A stretch of 30,456 nt of DNA from Oceanococcus sp041619555 (GTDB lineage: Bacteria > Pseudomonadota > Gammaproteobacteria > Nevskiales > Oceanococcaceae), in the NCBI GenBank assembly GCA_041619555.1, contig JBFKDQ010000045.1, forward strand, positions 1-30,456, read 5' to 3'. Under the pieces are notes generated by a model. The model worked only from the letters and a program-made list of their open reading frames with translations, was not told the DNA's origin and made no database searches. The translations under genes were made by a program, and so were the position numbers. This document shows, in pieces, positions 8,699-17,741 of the stretch (positions are counted from its first letter, which is position 1; every line of letters starts with the position of its first letter).

Positions 8699-10291
8699 GT
8701 GTTAGCTGCAAACAATATTACCCAGCAATTCGGCGTCAAACCGCTGTTCGAAAACATCTCGCAGAAGTTTGGCGGTGGCAATCGCTACGGCCTGATCGGC
8801 GCCAATGGCTGTGGCAAATCCACCCTGATGAAGATTCTCGGCGGTGACCTGGAACCCAGTGCCGGCAATGTCAGCCTGGATGCCAATGCGCGCTTGGGCA
8901 AGCTGCGGCAGGATCAGTTCGGTTTCGAAAACTTCAACGTCATCGATACCGTGATCATGGGGCATGTGGAACTCTGGAAGGTGAAGGAAGAGCGCGACCG
9001 GATCTACGCCTTGCCGGAGATGAGCGAAGAAGATGGCATGAAGGTGGGGGAACTGGAAGCCGAATACGCCGAGATGGATGGTTACAGCGCCGAAAGCCGC
9101 GCCGGCGAGCTGCTGATGGGGGTGGGCATTCCGGTTGAACAGCATTATGGCTTGATGAGCGAGATCGCGCCGGGCTGGAAACTGCGCGTGTTGCTGGCGC
9201 AGGCCCTGTTTTCCGACCCGGACATCCTGTTGCTGGACGAGCCGACCAACAACCTGGACATCCACACGATTCAATGGCTGGAAGAAACCCTGAATCAGCG
9301 TGAATCGACGATGATCATCATCTCGCATGATCGCCACTTTCTGAACAGCGTCTGCACCCATATGGCCGATCTGGACTATGGCGAGCTTCGCGTTTACCCA
9401 GGCAATTATGACCAGTACATGCTGGCCTCGACCCAGGCACGCGCCCAGCTGATGGCGGACAATGCCAAGAAGAAGGCGCAGATCGGTGAACTGCAGGCCT
9501 TTGTCGCGCGCTTTTCGGCCAATGCGTCCAAGGCCAAGCAGGCCACGTCGCGGGCCAAGCAGATCGACAAGATTCAGCTGGCCGAGGTCAAGGTCTCCAG
9601 TCGCAGCAATCCCTATATCCGTTTCGAGCAGGACAAGAAGCTGTTTCGCAATGCGCTGGTGGTCGATGGCGTGAGCAAGCGCTTCGATGATGAGGAGATT
9701 TTCAAGAATCTCTCGTTCATCGCCGAGGTGGGTGAGCGCATCGCGGTAATCGGCGAGAACGGTATCGGCAAATCCACCTTGCTGCGTCTGCTGATGGGGG
9801 ATGTGGGTTACGAGCCGGATGCGGGTGAGTTTCACTGGTCGGAAAACGCGACCATCGGTTATTACGCCCAGGACCATGCGCATGAATTCGAGCTCGATAT
9901 GAGCCTGTTCGAGTGGATGAGTCAGTGGCGCCAGCCGGGTGACGATGAGCAGGCTGTCCGGGCGGTGCTGGGACGCTTGCTGTTTTCCTCAGACGAGGTC
10001 AACAAATCCATCAAGGTGCTGTCCGGTGGCGAGCAGGGGCGGATGCTGTTCGGTAAGTGCATCATGCAGCGGCCCAATATTCTGGTGATGGACGAGCCCA
10101 CCAACCATATGGACATGGAGTCCATCGAATCCCTGAACATGGCACTGGAGCAGTATGAAGGCACCCTGATCTTTGTCAGCCATGACCGTGAATTCGTCTC
10201 CAGTCTTGCGACCCGGATCATTGAATTGAAGTCCGACGGTTACGTGGATTTCAACGGCGACTACGAAACCTATCTGGCCTCGCAGGCCTGA
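8699..10291 (+). CDS. ybiT: ABC-F family ATPase YbiT
   Basis: This is a 530-aa soluble ABC-F protein with two ATPase domains. Recognisable blocks include FGGGNRYGLIGANGCGKST (first Walker A), LRQDQFGFENFNVIDTVIMGH, ALPEMSEEDG, ILLLDEPTNNLDI (Walker B), the inter-domain linker RFSANASKAKQATSRAKQI, a second Walker A GENGIGKST, and LSGGEQGRMLFGK followed by LVMDEPTNHMDMES. These match the YbiT subfamily closely. Starting at GTG 8699, with AAGGA seven bases upstream, gives the family length; the frame runs on upstream to 8654 but those residues do not fit the family. ABC-F proteins act on the ribosome E-site rather than as transporters. It appears to be a stand-alone gene. Confidence 0.95.
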   Translation: MLAANNITQQFGVKPLFENISQKFGGGNRYGLIGANGCGKSTLMKILGGDLEPSAGNVSLDANARLGKLRQDQFGFENFNVIDTVIMGHVELWKVKEERDRIYALPEMSEEDGMKVGELEAEYAEMDGYSAESRAGELLMGVGIPVEQHYGLMSEIAPGWKLRVLLAQALFSDPDILLLDEPTNNLDIHTIQWLEETLNQRESTMIIISHDRHFLNSVCTHMADLDYGELRVYPGNYDQYMLASTQARAQLMADNAKKKAQIGELQAFVARFSANASKAKQATSRAKQIDKIQLAEVKVSSRSNPYIRFEQDKKLFRNALVVDGVSKRFDDEEIFKNLSFIAEVGERIAVIGENGIGKSTLLRLLMGDVGYEPDAGEFHWSENATIGYYAQDHAHEFELDMSLFEWMSQWRQPGDDEQAVRAVLGRLLFSSDEVNKSIKVLSGGEQGRMLFGKCIMQRPNILVMDEPTNHMDMESIESLNMALEQYEGTLIFVSHDREFVSSLATRIIELKSDGYVDFNGDYETYLASQA

Positions 10292-10381
10292 GGCGCGATC
10301 GGCTGCTGGTTCGCCGCCCGGGGCCGCGACAGATGCGCTGATGCGCGCTGGCCAGGCCCTGGAGAGCCGGGCCCGTCAGTC

Positions 10382-11008
10382 TCAGCGCCGGGTGCGGTAA
10401 ACCGGCAACTGGATCGACCAGCGAATCGCCGCCAGCCGCAGGGCAAAGATGCTGCTGCCCGCGACCAGGGCGGGTACGCCGGGCGTCAGATTCATGGTGT
10501 CCAGGGCAAGAAACAGCAGGGAGCCGGCCCAGGCGGCGGTGGCATACAGGGTGCCCTGAAAAATCAGGGGTTCCTCATTGCACAGCACGTCGCGCAGGAT
10601 GCCGCCCATCACGCCGGTGACCACGCCCATGAAGGAGGCGACCAGCCAGGGAGCGTCCAGGCTGAGCGCGGCGCGCGTGCCGGTGATGGTGAACAGGGCC
10701 AGGCCCAGGGCATCGGGCAGCAGGAACAGGCGGGCTGGCAGGCTGAGAATACGGGCAAGGAAAAAGGTGGCGAGGGCGGAGGCACAGGCCATCAGCAGAT
10801 AGGTCTGATCACGCACCCAGAAGACCGTGCGGTCGAGCAGCAGATCGCGCAGCGAGCCACCGCCCAGGGCCGCGGTCATGGCGATCAGTACCATGCCGAA
10901 CAGGTCGTAGCGTTTCTTGCCGGCTTCGAGCACCGCAGCGGAAGCGCTGGCGGCAACCGCGGCCTGGCCGAGCCAGTACATCAGCAAACTGAGGGAGGGC
11001 AGAGTCAC
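10382..11008 (-). CDS. TRIC/UPF0126 family membrane channel (YicG-like)
   Basis: This 208-aa protein has about seven transmembrane helices formed by two repeats. Each repeat carries the family signature of a Gly-rich turn followed by Arg-Asp: ALGGGSLRDLLLDR in the first half and GVMGGILRDVLCNE in the second. Bacterial members are trimeric intracellular cation channel homologues that conduct monovalent cations. Translation appears to start at GTG 11008, giving the usual family length of about 205 aa; the internal ATG at 10981 is an alternative. It begins about 40 bp after the stop of the HlyD-type adaptor, so it may be read through from the ABC operon, though a functional link is not evident. 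Confidence 0.9.
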   Translation of the reverse strand: MTLPSLSLLMYWLGQAAVAASASAAVLEAGKKRYDLFGMVLIAMTAALGGGSLRDLLLDRTVFWVRDQTYLLMACASALATFFLARILSLPARLFLLPDALGLALFTITGTRAALSLDAPWLVASFMGVVTGVMGGILRDVLCNEEPLIFQGTLYATAAWAGSLLFLALDTMNLTPGVPALVAGSSIFALRLAAIRWSIQLPVYRTRR

Positions 11009-11049
11009 AATGGCATTCCCGGCGCTGAGGCCGTCATCAGGGAGAAGGG

Positions 11050-12252
11050 TCAGCGCGATCGGGGGCTGATCCGGGTATTGTGCGTGATGCGCTCGCTGGG
11101 GTGAAGAACAACGCGCTCGGATGCTTCCAGGCCGGCGAGCACTTCAGCAACGCGACCGTTATTCTGGCCGATTTCGATGTGCTGGAGGGCCGCGCGCCCT
11201 TGCCGATCGACAAACACCGCCCAGTGAGTGTCCTGGCGAAACAGGGCGCCGGTGGGAACCTGCAGGACTTCTTCGGCCTGCCAGACGGCGATTTTCGCGT
11301 CGATGCGAAAGCCGTGGCCCAGGCCTTGCCAGCGGCTCGGCGGTTCAAGCAGGTCGATGATCACATTGACACGTTGTTCCTCGATTCCGAGCGCGGAGAC
11401 CCGGGTGTAGCCCGCCGGTTCGATCTGCTGCACGCGGCCGCGCAGCGGATAGGCGCCGCCCCAGTCCTCGATGCGGACCTCGGCGCCAATGCGGACCTGC
11501 ACGGCGTCCCGCGACAATAGATCGACGATGATTTCGAGGGCGCCCGGGTCGCCGATGTCGACGAGCGCCTGGCCGACGGCCACCGGCCCTGCGCTTTGCC
11601 TGTGCAGTTGCAGGATCCGGCCGTTGACCGGCGCTCTGATGTCCACCACGCCTTGCGCCGAACTGGCGCCGTGCAGCGGTTGCAGGCTGGCTTGGGCCGC
11701 CAGAAGTTCCGCTTCGCGCAGTGCCACCGCCGCTTCACGAGCCTGCAACTGGCTGTGGGCGGAACGGGCGGCCAGTTCCGCCTGGTCAAGCGCGTTGCCC
11801 GAAATCGAATCCTGGATGGCGAGTTGTTGCACGCGTTGCAGGTTCTTGCGTGCATAGCTGTCCTCGCCGCGGGCGCGGTCGGTGTCGGCCCTGGCTGCCT
11901 GGAGGGCGGATTCGGCGGCACGGATGCCAGCCTGCGCCTGCTCCCGCGCGCGTTGGTCCAGCAGGCCGGGGCTGGTAGGCAGAAGCTGTGCGATCAGGGT
12001 CTGACCGGCGATGACCGGGTCGCCGACCTTTGCCGTGATGCGTTGCAAATGCCCGCTGACCGGCGCCGGCAGACGGTAAATTTCCCTGATCCGGGTCTGC
12101 CCGTCTTCCTCGATCATGACCTGCATCGGACCGCGGCGGATTTCTATGAGTTCGACTTCGACCGCTTGCGGGCGCAGGGCGAGGAGCAAGAACACCAGCA
12201 GGCCCAGCGCCAAGCTGGCGATCACGAGCAATTTGATACGGCGTGCAGACAT
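11050..12252 (-). CDS. HlyD/MacA-type periplasmic adaptor of an ABC exporter
   Basis: This 400-aa membrane fusion protein has an N-terminal membrane anchor (about residues 8-27). A lipoyl-like half motif follows (YRLPAPVSGHLQRITAKVGDPVIAGQTLI, about 58-88). A long alpha-helical hairpin rich in Ala, Gln and Arg spans about 95-195. The second lipoyl half is VVDIRAPVNGRILQL, and beta-barrel and membrane-proximal domains complete the chain. It follows the permease stop after 3 nt, making the set ATPase, permease, adaptor. The set resembles MacAB-type exporters, but the permease has two FtsX domains, so the macA name is not used. An outer-membrane partner of TolC type is not in the window. Confidence 0.9.
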   Translation of the reverse strand: MSARRIKLLVIASLALGLLVFLLLALRPQAVEVELIEIRRGPMQVMIEEDGQTRIREIYRLPAPVSGHLQRITAKVGDPVIAGQTLIAQLLPTSPGLLDQRAREQAQAGIRAAESALQAARADTDRARGEDSYARKNLQRVQQLAIQDSISGNALDQAELAARSAHSQLQAREAAVALREAELLAAQASLQPLHGASSAQGVVDIRAPVNGRILQLHRQSAGPVAVGQALVDIGDPGALEIIVDLLSRDAVQVRIGAEVRIEDWGGAYPLRGRVQQIEPAGYTRVSALGIEEQRVNVIIDLLEPPSRWQGLGHGFRIDAKIAVWQAEEVLQVPTGALFRQDTHWAVFVDRQGRAALQHIEIGQNNGRVAEVLAGLEASERVVLHPSERITHNTRISPRSR

Positions 12253-12255
12253 GCG

Positions 12256-14637
12256 TTATTCCCTGGTCTTGAGGACCCCAATCAGATCAAGCCGATCGAT
12301 ACGCCGGCGCACCACGGCCGCCGAAAGCGTTGCGGCAACGATGATGACGAGGGCGGCATAGGCATAGGTCGATGGGTGGATGATCAGCGGGATGCGAAAC
12401 AGATCGGTGTCGAAAGAGTGCACCAGGAAGGCGGCCAGGGCGTAGCCCAGCAGCGCCCCCAAGGGTAGCGACAACAGGCAGAGCAGGGCCAATTCGCCGA
12501 GCAGGATGTAGGAGACTTCGCCGCGACTCAGGCCAAGCACGCGCAGGCTGGCCAGTTCCCGGCCGCGTTCCGACAGGGCGACCCGGGCGCTGTTGTACAC
12601 CACGCCGATCGCGATCAGCGCGGCAAACAGGGTATTGAAGAAGGTGAAAGTGCCGAGGCTTTCCTGCAGGGTGTCATAGAAGGCTTTCTGTGCCGCCTGC
12701 TGCAGGGAAATTCCGGCCACGCCGGGCATCGCCTTGATCTGCTGGTAGACCTCGTCGCTGCGTGCCGGATCCAGGAGCAGACGGATGCCGGAGATCAGAT
12801 GGTCCTCCCTGAGGCTGCGGTTCAGGGCGCCCATCTCCATGTAGGCGCCGGTGCCCAGGAAGCTCTCGACGATGCCTGCGACCGGCAGTCGCAGTTGCGG
12901 GCGATGGCCCTCGGTGACCTCGATCTCCAGCAGATCGCCGGGCTCGATCATCAGCAGTTCGGCGAGTTTGCGCGACAGGATCAAGCCCTGATGTGGCAGT
13001 TCGACGCGTCTCAAGTCGGCATCGACGAGACGGCTCAGATCGGCCTGCGCGGGCAGGCCAATCAAGGTCTCGCGCCGGTGCCGATGGCGATGGCGCAGGA
13101 CCACGGGCACGGCACGGTACGGTTCGGCGAGCAGCACGCCTGGCAGTTGCTGCATCGCGCGCGCGGCTTCGCCTTGCCTTGGTTCGACCAGGACCACGCT
13201 GGCGTCCTGTGGTTCGATGATGTTGAAGCTGGCATCGATCATGTAATCCATCGCGTCCAGAGAAAAGCTGGAGCCGATCAGCAGGCCCATGGCCATGGCC
13301 ATGCCGGCGCAGGTCAGGCCGGCGCGGACAGGCCAGCGCAGCAGGTGGCGCAGGATCATCCGGCTGGGCTGATCCAGATTGCGCAGCAGGCTTTGCAAAT
13401 GGCGGGCGCCGCGACTGTAGTCCGGTGGCAGGGGCGGGGCCATGGCCACGGCCGGACTCAGTCGCAGGACCTGGTTGAGGCTCAGGCCGCAGCCCAGCAA
13501 GGCGGCCAGCATGCTGATGCCAGCCGCCACGCCATAAACGTCCAGCGGCGCGGCAAAGCGCAGATAGGGAAATTTGAAATAGTCCTGATACAGGCTGGCC
13601 AGGCCCTGGCCCAACTGCTGCCCGAGCACGCTGCCCAGCACGATGCCGGCCAGGGTGATCAGGCCTGCCAGCTGCAGATAATGGCCGGCAACGGCGAAAT
13701 GGCTGTAACCGAAAGCCTTGATCAGGCCAATCTGTTCTCGTTCGGTTTCAATCAGACGGGTCAATACCACATGCAGCAAAAAACCGGCGACCAGAAGGAA
13801 AATCGGTGGCAGCAGGTAGCCCATCACGTCCAACTGCTCTATTTCATTGCTGAGGAAGCGATCGGAGAGCTGCTCCGAGCGTGTATAGGCGCCCGTTGCG
13901 CCATAAGGTCTGAGCCATTGATCCAGCCGACTGATGAGTTCGGCAGAAGAGCGGTCCGGGTCGGTGAGAAGCAGGAGCTCATTGAAGGCTTCATCCAGAT
14001 CAAAGGCTTCGGCCAGGCTGGTGTCATCCATCCATCCGACGCCGAAACGGCGACTGTCCGGGACGATTTCGCCGGGCGATATGGCATAGACGAACTCGGG
14101 TGACAGGGCCAGGCCGACGATGTCCAGACGACGCTGCTTGCCGTTCAGTATGGCCTGTATGCGGTCGCCGGGCGCAAGGCCGTGGGCCAGGGCGAAAGAC
14201 TCCAGCAGGACGATTTCGTTGCTGGCGCGCTCGCGGGTCAGGCGACCCTGGCTCAGGGCGATGGCATTGATGGCCGGTTGGGCGCCGGCCGGCAGCGACA
14301 GCAATTGCGCGCTGATCGGGGCCACCACGCCCTCGACGTCCATCAGGACCCCGACCCGGATCCGCGCGTCGGCCTGGCGCACGCCGGCCAGATCCAGCGC
14401 CGCCGCGCGCAGCCGGCGTGGGGCGCGCTTGACCGGTGCATAGATCTGCGCAAATCGATGCTGGGCGTAGTAGTCGCTGCGGGTCTGGTTCAGGGACAGC
14501 AGCATGCCTTTGGACATCACATACATGCCGACGCTGGCGGCGATGACCAGGGTGATGGCCAGCGCCTGGCCCTTGATGTGCCACAGATCGCGCAGCAGCT
14601 TGCGCTGCAGGGTGGGAAGCCAGGCGGGCAATGGCAC
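12256..14637 (-). CDS. ABC transporter permease with two FtsX domains
   Basis: This 793-aa permease starts at GTG 14637, four bases after the ATPase stop. It has an N-terminal helix (about 24-45), a large periplasmic region, and a first FtsX domain at about 275-400 (YLLPPIFLLVAGFLLHVVLT, ETEREQIGLIKAFGYS). A second anchor helix lies near 440-460, followed by another periplasmic region. A second FtsX domain covers about 665-790 (ERGRELASLRVLGLSRGEV, then three helices). The E-x-x-x-I/L-K/R-A/V-x-G-x-S motif that couples to the ATPase occurs in both halves. This two-repeat layout is that of LolCE-like or DevC-like type VII ABC systems rather than MacB. The substrate is unknown; a lipid, peptide or lipoprotein is plausible. 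Confidence 0.9.
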   Translation of the reverse strand: MPLPAWLPTLQRKLLRDLWHIKGQALAITLVIAASVGMYVMSKGMLLSLNQTRSDYYAQHRFAQIYAPVKRAPRRLRAAALDLAGVRQADARIRVGVLMDVEGVVAPISAQLLSLPAGAQPAINAIALSQGRLTRERASNEIVLLESFALAHGLAPGDRIQAILNGKQRRLDIVGLALSPEFVYAISPGEIVPDSRRFGVGWMDDTSLAEAFDLDEAFNELLLLTDPDRSSAELISRLDQWLRPYGATGAYTRSEQLSDRFLSNEIEQLDVMGYLLPPIFLLVAGFLLHVVLTRLIETEREQIGLIKAFGYSHFAVAGHYLQLAGLITLAGIVLGSVLGQQLGQGLASLYQDYFKFPYLRFAAPLDVYGVAAGISMLAALLGCGLSLNQVLRLSPAVAMAPPLPPDYSRGARHLQSLLRNLDQPSRMILRHLLRWPVRAGLTCAGMAMAMGLLIGSSFSLDAMDYMIDASFNIIEPQDASVVLVEPRQGEAARAMQQLPGVLLAEPYRAVPVVLRHRHRHRRETLIGLPAQADLSRLVDADLRRVELPHQGLILSRKLAELLMIEPGDLLEIEVTEGHRPQLRLPVAGIVESFLGTGAYMEMGALNRSLREDHLISGIRLLLDPARSDEVYQQIKAMPGVAGISLQQAAQKAFYDTLQESLGTFTFFNTLFAALIAIGVVYNSARVALSERGRELASLRVLGLSRGEVSYILLGELALLCLLSLPLGALLGYALAAFLVHSFDTDLFRIPLIIHPSTYAYAALVIIVAATLSAAVVRRRIDRLDLIGVLKTRE

Positions 14638-14641
14638 GCGC

Positions 14642-15364
14642 CTACCAGCTCATCTGGCCGGGATGCAGACGCTCTGCATTGACCGTGATGTCGACGATGC
14701 GGCCGTCGGCCATCCGGATCACGCGATCGGCCATGGCGGCAATGCCGGCATTGTGGGTGATCAGCAGGGTGGTGGTGCCCAGTTCGCGATTGACCTTGTC
14801 GATGGCTTCCAGCACGAGAATGCCGGTCTGGCTGTCCAGCGCGCCGGTTGGTTCATCACACAGCAGGACTTGCGGCTGTTTGGCGATGGCCCGGGCGATG
14901 GCCACGCGTTGCTGTTCGCCACCCGAGAGCTGGGCCGGGAAATGATCCAGTCGGGCGCTCAGCCCAACCAGCGCCAGGGCGGCTTCGGGCGGCATCGGGT
15001 CGCGGGCAATTTCGGTCACCAGGCTGACATTTTCCCGCGCGGTGAGGCTGGGGATCAGATTGTAGAACTGGAACACGAAACCCACATGCTCGCGACGGTA
15101 ACGGGTCAGGTGTCGATCATCGAACTGATTGAGTTCCTGACTGCCGTAAAACACCTGTCCGCTGCTGGGCGCATCGAGGCCTCCGAGGATGTTCAGCAAG
15201 GTGGATTTGCCGCTGCCGGAGGGGCCGAGCAGTACCAGCAATTCGCCGGCGGGCACTTCGAGATCCACCTGATTCAGCGCATGGATGGTGGACGCCCCCT
15301 GGCCGTAGGTCTTGCACAGGCTGCGGGTGGAAAATGCGGATGAGGTCGCTGAGCTGGACGCCAT
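14642..15364 (-). CDS. ABC transporter ATPase (MacB/LolD type)
   Basis: This 240-aa ATPase shows every canonical motif. Walker A is GPSGSGKST near residue 49. The Q-loop is in GFVFQFYNLIPSLTARENV, the signature is LSGGEQQRVAIARAI, Walker B is VLLCDEPTGALD, and the switch His is in TTLLITHNAG. The FVFQFYNLIPSLT and DEPTGALDSQTG blocks place it in the LolD/MacB group that drives FtsX-type permeases. It is the first gene of the operon. No obvious Shine-Dalgarno precedes ATG 15364. Confidence 0.94.
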   Translation of the reverse strand: MASSSATSSAFSTRSLCKTYGQGASTIHALNQVDLEVPAGELLVLLGPSGSGKSTLLNILGGLDAPSSGQVFYGSQELNQFDDRHLTRYRREHVGFVFQFYNLIPSLTARENVSLVTEIARDPMPPEAALALVGLSARLDHFPAQLSGGEQQRVAIARAIAKQPQVLLCDEPTGALDSQTGILVLEAIDKVNRELGTTTLLITHNAGIAAMADRVIRMADGRIVDITVNAERLHPGQMSW

Positions 15365-15517
15365 GGTGTCAGTCTAGCTGCTGGCACCGGCTGGCGGTGG
15401 ACCCGGAGCCGGATTCCTGCCGAATGTGGAGGGCTTGCCAGTGGAGGGCTCGCGCCATCGGCGCCGCCCTGCATGCGGCCACGAACTCGCCAGCCTGGAT
15501 TGAATTGGCGCGCCTCC

Positions 15518-17737
15518 CTAGAAGCGGTAGTCGGCAGCCACGGCCACGGCGTGACGGGCGCTGTTGGCCGCATCCTGGCCGGGCCCCAGCACGCCCGGCA
15601 GGCTGTCCACCGCAAGGCCGTGCTGCTGCCAGTCCTCATCGTTGAAGCGCTCGAAGCGGTAGTACAGATTCAGATCCAGATTCGGTCGCCAGTGATGGCG
15701 GGCGTTGAGAGCGAGGGCGTGGAGTCGGGTCCTGAGCAGGGGGAAGTCGCTCGGACCCTGCCGCTGTGCCAGGCGAATGGCGCCCCGACCATGGCTGTAC
15801 TGGTAGTTCAGCTGCAGATCGGTGCGTGGCAGCAGGCCGGCGCGCTCTACCGAGAGCCCGGCGGCCTGGATCAGGTCGCGACTGTCAGCGCGCCAGTCGG
15901 CTTCGGCGAAAGTCGAACTGCCGGCCTGTTCGAAACGGACCTCGTCCAGGCTGCCGAACAAACGCAGGGCGTAGCCGCCCCATTGCGTCGCCCAGTCGGT
16001 ATTCAGATGGGCCTGGCTGGCGGCACGCAGGCCCAGGCTCGAGGCCTGGAAATCCTCGCTGATGTATTCGGCCTGGATGCCCAGGTGGCTGCCGGGGGCC
16101 AGCGCGATGGGCAGTTGCAGGCGCATCACGGAATGCAGGCGTTCGCGGTCCGCCAGATTGAAAGCGCGCTGATAGGCATTCTGGGGAGGCTGATCCGGGC
16201 CAAGCGGCTCGAATGCCGAGCCGCGCCGGCGCGCCGCAGAGACTTCCGTGCTGAAGCTGGCGCCGGTGCGGGGCCGCAGGCTCAGGCGGCTCCAGAGTTT
16301 GTATTCATTGCTGCGGCGTCGGGCCTGATCTTCGCGTCTTCGCAGCTTCTGCGTGAGGCCAAGTTGCAGCCGGGCCTGGGCATGCAGACGCTGGTCCATT
16401 TCCAGCTTCAGCTGTTGATCCCGGTGGCTTGGGTTCGTGTTTGTGCGCTGGGCCGTGGCCTGGCTCTCGGCCAGGACCGGGGTAAAGACCTGGCGCGGGG
16501 TGCTGTTGTCGTGGGCATGCAGCCGGTATTGCAGCTTGAGCCGCACGGCGCGCCGGGGACGATAATTCAGGCGCAGGAACGCACTGTGGGTATCGACCTG
16601 CGCCGCCGCGCTGGTGCGTGGCAAGGCGCTGGCAAGCGTCGGGTTCAGGGCCACCGGCAACAGGCTTTCATCCTGGCTCATCCGTCCCAGTCCCAGCATG
16701 GCGCTGGCCTGCCATTTCGGCATGCCGAAGAATTGCCCGGTCAGTTGCAACTGGTGCGACTGGTTGCCGGGCGGCAGAGCCAGCTGCCCCTGTGCCGCAT
16801 CGGGCGTCAGCGGGCTGAAAGGATGGTCCCAGCGCAGGGCGTCGAACTGATTGGCGTAGCGGGCGCCGGTGTAACTCAGGCTGGTCGCCCAGTGCTCGCC
16901 CAGCCATTGGCCCTGCAGCCTGAGCTGCTCGCTTCGATCGTCGATGGGGGCCGGCAGATAGCTGCTCTGGGTCAGAAAAGCGCCGGTGAGAAAGCGGCTG
17001 CCGCGCCGGGTCTCGTGATCCAGATCCAGGGCGAATGCCCAGCGCGGGGCGGGGGTCCAGGCGGCGTCCAACTGCAGGCGTCTGCGTTCGTGGCCGGCCT
17101 GGTAGGGCTTGAGCAGCGCGGGCAGGGCGCTCATGTCCTGGGTGCGGCCTGCGCTGACCCAGCTGGCGGGTAGCTGCAAGCTGGCGCTGCCCATGCCCTG
17201 ATACGGCGAGTGCCCCGAATTCCGGCTGCGGTAATTCAGTTCCCGGTAGTTCAGGGCGAGCCGGTAATGACCCTGGCGGCCCCCGTCGAGCTGAAGCCGC
17301 GGCTCGTCCAGGCCAAGGCCGTGCACCTCCGCGTGCAGGCTGAAGCCCAGCGGGTCACGGTGTCGCAGTTGGCCGCCCAGCCAGATCTGTTGCGCCTGAT
17401 CCAGGCCATCAAGTTCGGCGCCGGCGAAACGCAGATCCTGGTCAAAGCCCGCGGCCAGACCGGTGTGCAGGCTGAGCTGTTGTTGGATGCCGGCTTCCGG
17501 GCAGTACCGACAAGTCCAGTTTTCGAGATCAGGAGGCTCTGTCACCACACCGTGCTGTGCGGTCGCGGGTGAGCTGATCAAGATGTTGGCGAGGATTGAT
17601 GCCGGTAGCCAGAGCCGCTTGGTCGTATTCCAGGCGGGCAAGAGCGAGTTCCGGATCGCTTGCCCAGGAGTGCGGCCCTGCGGTGCCGGAGGCTTGGTGC
17701 GGGACGGAGCGGCCAGTTGATGCGATGCGGGGCTCAT
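15518..17737 (-). CDS. mtrB: MtrB/PioB family outer-membrane beta-barrel
   Basis: This 739-aa barrel sheathes the periplasmic decaheme cytochrome and passes electrons through the outer membrane. ATG 17737 is preferred: AGGTGA lies eight bases upstream at the end of mtrA, leaving a 4-nt gap between the genes. The frame also continues upstream into mtrA. A long N-terminus with a signal peptide ends near residue 60 (ATA-QH). The family's characteristic N-terminal CxxC is present as WTCRYCP (C76, C79). The rest is amphipathic beta-strand with many Arg, Tyr and Gln, and the chain ends in YRF, a classic C-terminal Phe of outer-membrane barrels. It is the last gene of mtrCAB. Confidence 0.92.
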   Translation of the reverse strand: MSPASHQLAAPSRTKPPAPQGRTPGQAIRNSLLPAWNTTKRLWLPASILANILISSPATAQHGVVTEPPDLENWTCRYCPEAGIQQQLSLHTGLAAGFDQDLRFAGAELDGLDQAQQIWLGGQLRHRDPLGFSLHAEVHGLGLDEPRLQLDGGRQGHYRLALNYRELNYRSRNSGHSPYQGMGSASLQLPASWVSAGRTQDMSALPALLKPYQAGHERRRLQLDAAWTPAPRWAFALDLDHETRRGSRFLTGAFLTQSSYLPAPIDDRSEQLRLQGQWLGEHWATSLSYTGARYANQFDALRWDHPFSPLTPDAAQGQLALPPGNQSHQLQLTGQFFGMPKWQASAMLGLGRMSQDESLLPVALNPTLASALPRTSAAAQVDTHSAFLRLNYRPRRAVRLKLQYRLHAHDNSTPRQVFTPVLAESQATAQRTNTNPSHRDQQLKLEMDQRLHAQARLQLGLTQKLRRREDQARRRSNEYKLWSRLSLRPRTGASFSTEVSAARRRGSAFEPLGPDQPPQNAYQRAFNLADRERLHSVMRLQLPIALAPGSHLGIQAEYISEDFQASSLGLRAASQAHLNTDWATQWGGYALRLFGSLDEVRFEQAGSSTFAEADWRADSRDLIQAAGLSVERAGLLPRTDLQLNYQYSHGRGAIRLAQRQGPSDFPLLRTRLHALALNARHHWRPNLDLNLYYRFERFNDEDWQQHGLAVDSLPGVLGPGQDAANSARHAVAVAADYRF

Positions 17738-17741
17738 GGCA

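Noticed and set aside
12799..14103. Long plus-strand frames opposite the FtsX permease and the HlyD-type adaptor
   Set aside because: They are rich in Gln, His, Ala and Gly with no fold or motif, and lie wholly inside genes with clear families.
15365..15517. A near-repeat of TGGAGGGCT in the gap between mtrB and the ABC operon
   Set aside because: Two short imperfect copies only; too little to call a repeat or binding site.
15473..17173. A 566-codon open frame on the plus strand opposite mtrB
   Set aside because: It reads through the complement of a barrel gene with clear MtrB features and has no recognisable domain or ribosome binding site.
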